Assembly: GCF_001894985.1 (NCBI RefSeq) | Contig: NZ_BCXG01000009.1 | Location: forward strand, 62,001-126,000 | Origin: Rhodococcus tukisamuensis NBRC 100609 | Lineage (GTDB): Bacteria; Actinomycetota; Actinomycetes; Mycobacteriales; Mycobacteriaceae | Direction: 5' to 3' | Length of the DNA stretch: 64,000 bases | Shown here: positions 60,137 through 64,000 of the stretch, one piece after another | Layout: every line of letters begins with the position of its first letter | Position numbering within the stretch: position 1 is the first letter of the stretch | Notes under the pieces: model-generated | What the model saw: the letters and a program-made list of their open reading frames with translations, nothing else | What the model was told of the DNA's origin: nothing | Databases searched by the model: none | Program-made: the position numbers and the translations under genes

Positions 60137-61153
60137 ATGAGCGTCGTGAATTCGCTGGCCGATCAGGACTTCGAGCAGCTGTCGATCCGCCGGACGGAGG
60201 GCGGATTCGCGAGCATCGTCGCGGTGCACGACACCACGCTGGGCCCGGCGCTGGGCGGGGTCCGGATCCGCAAGTACGCCAGCGACGAACTGGCGGCCAC
60301 CGACGCCATGCGGCTGGCGCGCGCGATGACCTTCAAGGCCGCCCTGGCGGGCCTCCCGCTCGGCGGCGGCAAGAGTGTCGTCAACGCCGACCCGTTCAGT
60401 GACAAGACCCGGGACCTGCTCGAAGCGCACGGCCGGCACATCGGAATGTTCGGCGGGCGGTACATCCCCGGGGCCGACATGGGCACCGGCAGCGCTGACC
60501 TCGAGGTGATCGGCCGGTACGTGCCGCGGGTCTCGAGTGCCGGGCGTGACCCCTCGCCGTACACCGCCCGCGGCGTGGTGGCCTCGATCGCGGCGGTGGC
60601 GTCGCACCTGGGCCGCGACGTCGAGGGGCTGCGGGTGGCGGTGCAGGGCGCAGGCAACGTGGGCCTGGGCATCGTCGAGCAGCTGACCGCGCGCGGGGCC
60701 ACCGTCCTGGTCGCCGACCCGGATCCGGTGCGGGTCGAGAAGGCAGTGGAAAGCTTTGGCGCGCAGCCGAGTCCGCTGTCCGACATCCTGCACGCCGAGG
60801 TGGACGTGGTCTGCCCGGCGGGACCGGGGCAGGTGGTCGACCATGCCGTGGCGAAACGGCTCTCCGCGGTCGCGGTGGTGGGTGCGGCGAACAACATGTT
60901 GGCGGAGCCGACGGTCAGCGCTGCGCTCGCTGCCCGTGGCGTCGTGTACGTGCCGGACTTCGTCTCCAACTCCGGCGGGCTGATCTCGTGCGAGGCGGAG
61001 GTGAACGGCGTGAGCGACTTCGTCGACCGGGTCGACCGGATCGGCGAGGTGGTGCTCGAGATCCTCGACTACGCCCGCGTCGTCGGGGTGGACAGCGACA
61101 CGGCCGCGGTGTCGCTCGCCCGCCGGCGGATCGCCGAGTTCGCCGCGGCCTGA
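60137..61153 (+). CDS. Leu/Phe/Val-type amino-acid dehydrogenase
   Basis: The 338-residue NAD-dependent enzyme has the Glu/Leu/Phe/Val dehydrogenase order: 'LGPALGGVRIRKYASD', catalytic Lys in 'TFKAALAGLPLGGGKSVV', 'GADMGTGSADLEVIG' with the catalytic Asp, Rossmann motif 'AVQGAGNVGLGIVEQL', and 'VGAANNMLAEP...YVPDFVSNSGGLI'. It deaminates a branched or aromatic amino acid to the 2-oxo acid; Rhodococcus sp. M4 has a phenylalanine dehydrogenase of this family. Which substrate applies here is unclear. GGAGAGCGTC precedes the ATG. Confidence 0.9.
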   Translation: MSVVNSLADQDFEQLSIRRTEGGFASIVAVHDTTLGPALGGVRIRKYASDELAATDAMRLARAMTFKAALAGLPLGGGKSVVNADPFSDKTRDLLEAHGRHIGMFGGRYIPGADMGTGSADLEVIGRYVPRVSSAGRDPSPYTARGVVASIAAVASHLGRDVEGLRVAVQGAGNVGLGIVEQLTARGATVLVADPDPVRVEKAVESFGAQPSPLSDILHAEVDVVCPAGPGQVVDHAVAKRLSAVAVVGAANNMLAEPTVSAALAARGVVYVPDFVSNSGGLISCEAEVNGVSDFVDRVDRIGEVVLEILDYARVVGVDSDTAAVSLARRRIAEFAAA

Positions 61154-61162
61154 GCGGCCGGC

Positions 61163-61195
61163 CGCGCCCCGGTGGGTGGGACCCGCCGGGGCGCG
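61163..61195 (+). terminator. Terminator after the dehydrogenase gene
   Basis: CGCGCCCCGG (61163-61172) pairs with 61186-61195; the 13-nt interior can extend the stem (GGGT/ACCC). It starts 10 nt past the stop. Confidence 0.75.
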
Positions 61196-61236
61196 AGCGG
61201 GTCGGCAGCAGCACTTTTCGGCGTCCGTGCGGTGGG

Positions 61237-61242
61237 TAGGAT
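61237..61242 (+). promoter_or_regulatory. -10 element for leaderless XRE regulator
   Basis: TAGGAT is 6 nt upstream of the ATG at 61249. Confidence 0.6.
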
Positions 61243-61248
61243 GGGCCA

Positions 61249-61632
61249 ATGGCCGACGAGACGCCCCCCTTGCCCACGCTGGGGGAGATGATTCGCAGAC
61301 AGCGCGAACTGGCGGCCCTCCCGATGCGGCAGCTCGCCGAGATGGTGGGCATCTCGAACCCCTACCTGTCCCAGATCGAACGCAACCTGCGTGAGCCGAG
61401 CGAGCAGGTGCTCGAGTCGATCGCGGACCACCTGAAGATGTCCGCCGACCTGCTCTCGGCCCGGGCGCACCGCGGCGACACCGACGGCAAGCCCGAGGTG
61501 GTCGTGGCGATCCGCAGGGACAAGGACCTCACGAAGGCGCAGCGCGCCGCGCTGGAGGAGATGTACACGACCTTCCGCGAGATGACGGTCGCCAACCGGC
61601 GCCGTGGCCGTGGCCAGGCCGGTACCGACTAG
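61249..61632 (+). CDS. XRE-family helix-turn-helix regulator
   Basis: The 127-residue protein has an XRE HTH at about 10-70 ('LGEMIRRQRELAALPMRQLAEMVGISNPYLSQIERNLREPSEQVLESIADHLKMS') and a C-terminal helix ('LTKAQRAALEEMYTTFREMT'). It resembles the regulator encoded beside hbhA in mycobacteria (Rv0474). Here it adjoins polyhydroxyalkanoate genes, so control of PHA or phasin expression is a reasonable guess. Its stop overlaps the convergent hydrolase stop by a CTAG. Confidence 0.88.
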   Translation: MADETPPLPTLGEMIRRQRELAALPMRQLAEMVGISNPYLSQIERNLREPSEQVLESIADHLKMSADLLSARAHRGDTDGKPEVVVAIRRDKDLTKAQRAALEEMYTTFREMTVANRRRGRGQAGTD

Positions 61633-62762
61633 CCCCGCCGGGCCGATACGACGGCAACGTCCCGCAGCAGCGGAAGCCACTGCCGGCGAAGCACTTCCGT
61701 CTCGCACACCATGCCCAGGTGGCCGGTGTCCGCGGTGATCCTGGTGACGGACTCCCGGGGCGTCGAGACGAGGTCGGCCAGCGCCCACAGTTGTGTGGGC
61801 GGCGTGACGGTGTCGCGGGTGCCGGCGAGGAGGAAGAGCGGGCACTCGACGGCGGCCAGGTCGATACGCTCGCCGCCGACCGTCATCTCGCCGCGGGCGA
61901 GTTCGTTGCGCAGGAACAGGTGCTCGAGCGTCCAACGGTAGAGCGCCGTCGGAACGTCCTGCGGATGGTTGATCCAGTTCCGGAACGCGGTTTCCGCCTC
62001 GACCGCCGCCGGATCGTCGATGGCACCCCACAGCGCCATCATCCGACCCCATTCGGTCGGCCACTCCGCCAGGTTCAGAGCCGCTGCCTGGGTGCGTCCG
62101 GACTGCAGCAGGTCCCAGGGCAGCCCACCGACCACGCCGGCACCGACCCTGCTCCGTCCCGCCCGCATCCAGGCAGTGCGTTGCGCGTCGACTCCGCGTT
62201 CGCAGTCGATCGGTGCGGATGCCACGGTCAGGGTGGCCACGGATTCGGGGCGCCGGGCGGCGTGCGTCGCGGCCAGCCAGCCGCCCTGGGAGAAGCCGAC
62301 CAGGTTGACCCGGCCGCCGAGTGCGGTGACGGCCTCGTCGAGCACCCGGAGGTGTTCCTCGATGCCCCAGTCGTCCTCGGCCGCAGTCGGATCGAGCCAT
62401 TCGATGCAGTGCAGGTCGTCCAGGCCGGCCTCGAGGCAGGTGCCGAGCAGGCTCTGCCGGGGGGACAGGTCGACGACGCACGAGGTCTGCCCGGATCGGG
62501 GCGGCACCACCAGGGTCGGAAGGATCGATCCCGGTCCGGCCGCGGCCGCGGTGGAGAAGTTCCGCAGGCAGGCCTGCGTCCAGAGCTTTTCGGTGACGCT
62601 GTCGTGGTGGAAACGCGGCGGCGACCGGTGGAGTACTACCTGCCAGAACACCGCGGCGTCGGCAAGCGGTCCCCACGGAGCCCGATCGCGGCGCAGCGCG
62701 CCGCGTGCGTACCCCGTCCAGCTGGTGACGGCGGCCTCGGCGACTTCTCTGATCACGCGCAT
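61629..62762 (-). CDS. PHA-associated alpha/beta hydrolase (depolymerase-like) with Ser nucleophile
   Basis: The 377-residue protein resembles PhaC/PhaZ: 'CIEWLDPTAAEDDWGIEEHLRVLDEAV', nucleophile elbow GFSQGG with Ser158 where PHA synthases have Cys, 'LFLLAGTRDTVTPPTQLWAL' with the Asp, and 'TADTGHLGMV' with the His. A Ser nucleophile fits an intracellular PHA depolymerase or esterase better than a synthase. It follows the phasin gene behind a strong terminator, which would lower its expression. Substrate is inferred from context. Confidence 0.8.
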   Translation of the reverse strand: MRVIREVAEAAVTSWTGYARGALRRDRAPWGPLADAAVFWQVVLHRSPPRFHHDSVTEKLWTQACLRNFSTAAAAGPGSILPTLVVPPRSGQTSCVVDLSPRQSLLGTCLEAGLDDLHCIEWLDPTAAEDDWGIEEHLRVLDEAVTALGGRVNLVGFSQGGWLAATHAARRPESVATLTVASAPIDCERGVDAQRTAWMRAGRSRVGAGVVGGLPWDLLQSGRTQAAALNLAEWPTEWGRMMALWGAIDDPAAVEAETAFRNWINHPQDVPTALYRWTLEHLFLRNELARGEMTVGGERIDLAAVECPLFLLAGTRDTVTPPTQLWALADLVSTPRESVTRITADTGHLGMVCETEVLRRQWLPLLRDVAVVSARRG

Positions 62763-62792
62763 GCGTTGCTTTCTGTAGTTGTGGACAAAGAC

Positions 62793-62838
62793 GGCGCGGT
62801 CCCCGGCAGGAGTGAGTGTGCCTGCCGGGGACCGCGCC
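62793..62838 (-). terminator. Strong hairpin between phasin and hydrolase genes
   Basis: A perfect 18-bp stem (62793-62810 with 62821-62838) and 10-nt loop lies 17 nt past the phasin stop on the minus strand; the following minus-strand bases GTCTTTG are mildly T-rich. It should end most phasin transcripts and insulate the hydrolase. Confidence 0.88.
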
Positions 62839-62855
62839 TGGTGCGCCGCTCTGTC

Positions 62856-63260
62856 CTACTTGAGCATCTCGCGGGCCGCGGAGGTGGCGGTGGCGCTGAG
62901 GCCGGAGACCAGGTCGGCCTGCGCGTTGACGACGGCCCCGACCCAGTCCAGGCCCGACGCGCCGGCGAGCTTCTTCTGGAACTCCGTGACGGTGCCCAGC
63001 GACTTCTCGTAGCTGTCCAGGGTCAGCAGGCTGGCCTGCTTGGCCGCGGCGTAGACCTTCTCGTTGAAGTTCTGTGCGCGCTCGGCGCTCTCGTCGACCG
63101 CCTTGGTGACCCGCTCGGTGGTCGCGTCGACGACCTTGGTGACCCGCTCGGTGGTCGCGTCGACGACCTTGGCGGCGCGAGCGGCGCTGGCGTCGACGAC
63201 CTTGGTGGCGCTCTCGACACTGGCGTCGATGGTGCTCTGAGCGGACTTCGTGACGGTCAT
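62856..63260 (-). CDS. Phasin-like PHA granule protein with 11-residue repeats
   Basis: The 134-residue helical protein has an N-terminal part of 11-residue repeats ('ATKVVDATTERV' pattern, about residues 10-53) and a phasin-type C-terminal helix region ('AQNFNEKVYAAAKQASLLTLDSYEKSLGTVTEFQKKLAGASG'). Phasins coat PHA inclusions, control granule size and stimulate synthase. It sits between phaC and a depolymerase-like gene. The 33-bp DNA repeats make it prone to length variation. ATG with CGAGGAGTAGCC upstream. Confidence 0.87.
   Translation of the reverse strand: MTVTKSAQSTIDASVESATKVVDASAARAAKVVDATTERVTKVVDATTERVTKAVDESAERAQNFNEKVYAAAKQASLLTLDSYEKSLGTVTEFQKKLAGASGLDWVGAVVNAQADLVSGLSATATSAAREMLK
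63101..63232 (-). repeat. Four 33-bp tandem repeats inside the phasin gene
   Basis: The unit beginning CCTTGGTGACCCGCTCGGTG (plus-strand reading) occurs at 63101-63133 and, identically, at 63134-63166, then diverged copies at 63167-63199 and 63200-63232. Each encodes 11 residues (hendecad), suited to a straight amphipathic helix. Confidence 0.9.
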
Positions 63261-63333
63261 GGCTACTCCTCGTGGTGATCGGATGTGCGGTGGAATCGCG
63301 TGTGCGGCAACAGTCCTTGCCCGCCTACGGCAC

Positions 63334-63362
63334 GTTAGCAGGTTAGCATGATCACTGCTAAC
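63334..63362. promoter_or_regulatory. GTTAGCA half-site cluster upstream of the phasin gene
   Basis: GTTAGCA occurs at 63334-63340 and 63342-63348, and inverted as TGCTAAC at 63356-63362, giving a 7-7-7 inverted repeat plus an extra direct half-site. It lies 74 bp before the phasin start, in the phaC-phasin gap. A dimeric regulator of PHA genes is plausible. Confidence 0.55.
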
Positions 63363-63377
63363 TCTCCAGGGTTGCGG

Positions 63378-64000
63378 TCAGCTGAACACGTACGTGCCCG
63401 GTGCGGCGCCGAGCACCTTGTGCCCGGGTCCGCCCATCGGCGGCGGAGCCTGCAGCGCGCCGGCGCGCTGGTTGGACCAGGTCGTCCAGTCCGCCCACCA
63501 CGACCCCGGGCTCCGCTTCGCCTTCTCTCGCCAGGTCTGCGCGTCGGCCGGCAGGGCGGGCGCCTGCTTGGCGTCGGGGGACCCCAGTGCCTCGACCCAG
63601 CTCTTCTTCCCGGGCGGGTTCACGATGCCGGCGATGTGGCCGCCGTTCGAGAGCACGTAGCGCACGTTGCCGCCGAACAGCCCCGCGCTGGCGTACGACG
63701 ACGCCCACGGCACGATGTGGTCGTTCTCCGCGCCGATGACGTACACGTCGTTGGTGAAGTCGGACAGCGAGATCTTCTCGTCGCCGATCGTGAACTCGCC
63801 CCTGGCCAGTTCGTTGTCCCGGTAGAGCGAACGCAGGTAGCGGCTGTGCATGGCGGCCGGCATCCGGGTGGAGTCCTCGTTCCACACGAGAAGGTCGAAG
63901 GCGGCAGGCTTTTCGCCGAGCATCCACCGGCTGACCCAGTAGCCGAAGATCAGGTCGTTCGCGCGGAGCAGATCGAAGGTCAGGCTCATGTCCTCGCCCG
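63378..64000 (-). CDS. phaC: Class I polyhydroxyalkanoate synthase, C-terminal part (runs off window)
   Basis: Only the C-terminal 207 residues are present; the gene continues beyond 64000, so the nucleophile Cys is not seen. Visible are 'FDLLRANDLIFGYWVSRWMLGEKPAAFDLLVWNEDSTRMPAAMHSRYL', the catalytic Asp in 'GAENDHIVPWASSY' and His in 'SNGGHIAGIVNPPGKK', plus the Trp-rich tail typical of PhaC. It polymerises hydroxyacyl-CoA into storage polyester. Phasin and depolymerase-like genes lie downstream on the same strand. Confidence 0.92.
   Translation of the reverse strand, partial: GEDMSLTFDLLRANDLIFGYWVSRWMLGEKPAAFDLLVWNEDSTRMPAAMHSRYLRSLYRDNELARGEFTIGDEKISLSDFTNDVYVIGAENDHIVPWASSYASAGLFGGNVRYVLSNGGHIAGIVNPPGKKSWVEALGSPDAKQAPALPADAQTWREKAKRSPGSWWADWTTWSNQRAGALQAPPPMGGPGHKVLGAAPGTYVFS

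Noticed and set aside
63101-63232. 33-bp tandem repeats considered as a CRISPR array
   Set aside because: Units are contiguous without spacers, in frame with the phasin gene and encode 11-residue repeats.

Overview
The window is a high-GC actinobacterial chromosome segment with very few AT-rich stretches. Gene content and order point to a mycolic-acid bacterium, most likely Rhodococcus or a close relative. The evidence is: nrdHIEF; ctaD; serB2; an ABC ATPase/NUDIX/enoyl-CoA hydratase/methyltransferase series; a methylglucose-lipopolysaccharide-type block; etfBA; iscS-mnmA; ligA; an ACT protein; gatCA; pfkA; gatB; and an lppZ-doxX pair. From memory this is the same gene order, read in the opposite direction, as the Mycobacterium tuberculosis Rv3053c-Rv3005c region. 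The assignment is inferred from recalled synteny, not from a search. The polyhydroxyalkanoate genes at the right end fit Rhodococcus better than M. tuberculosis.

Layout. 0-4.2 kb: class Ib ribonucleotide reductase operon nrdHIEF behind a NrdR-like box, closed by a large hairpin. 4.2-8.3 kb: a VOC protein, then a leftward iron operon (two siderophore-binding lipoproteins, a secreted HtaA-like protein, a NUDIX hydrolase) behind an IdeR/DtxR-type box. 8.7-12.5 kb: ctaD, serB2 and a PTH2-like gene. 12.5-15.3 kb: a TPP riboswitch followed by cytX and two different tenA genes, a thiamine-pyrimidine salvage operon. 15.3-20.7 kb: ABC ATPase, a small caspase-fold-like orphan, NUDIX, enoyl-CoA hydratase and two methyltransferases. 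20.8-27.3 kb: PQQ-repeat lipoprotein, acyltransferase, and a leftward operon of methyltransferase, GH57 and GT4 resembling the polymethylated-glucan loci of mycobacteria. 27.4-31.1 kb: etfBA and an ornithine-lipid-like acyltransferase pair. 31.1-38.1 kb: iscS, mnmA, a MetE-like protein, an FAD oxidoreductase and ligA. 38.2-42.9 kb: soxR, a 1-kb stretch without a convincing gene, a GNAT protein, an ACT protein and gatCA. 42.9-49.1 kb: an accessory block (transglutaminase-like protein, formate/nitrite channel, secreted phospholipase A2 with a membrane hydrolase, and a two-component system). 49.2-53.1 kb: pfkA, gatB and a cation/proton antiporter. 53.2-56 kb: a TetR cassette with three palindromic operators, a frameshifted DUF3533-like membrane gene and an SDR enzyme. 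56-61.6 kb: lppZ, doxX, amino-acid permease, Leu/Phe-type dehydrogenase and an XRE regulator. 61.6-64 kb: PHA-linked hydrolase, a repeat-containing phasin, and phaC running off the window.

A striking regulatory feature is the number of genes whose start codon lies 6-8 nt after a TANNNT -10 hexamer with no Shine-Dalgarno sequence, so leaderless mRNAs look common. Many operons are packed with 1-4 nt start/stop overlaps (GTGA, ATGA, TGATG).

No obvious large undescribed system (CRISPR, phage, IS element, toxin-antitoxin) is visible. The best candidates for new biology are the orphan caspase-fold-like protein at 16.2 kb, the triple-operator TetR cassette at 55.3 kb, the paired Cys/non-Cys TenA enzymes under a riboswitch, the orphan transglutaminase-like protein at 43 kb, the 11-residue-repeat phasin, and the unexplained 1-kb region at 38.7-39.7 kb.
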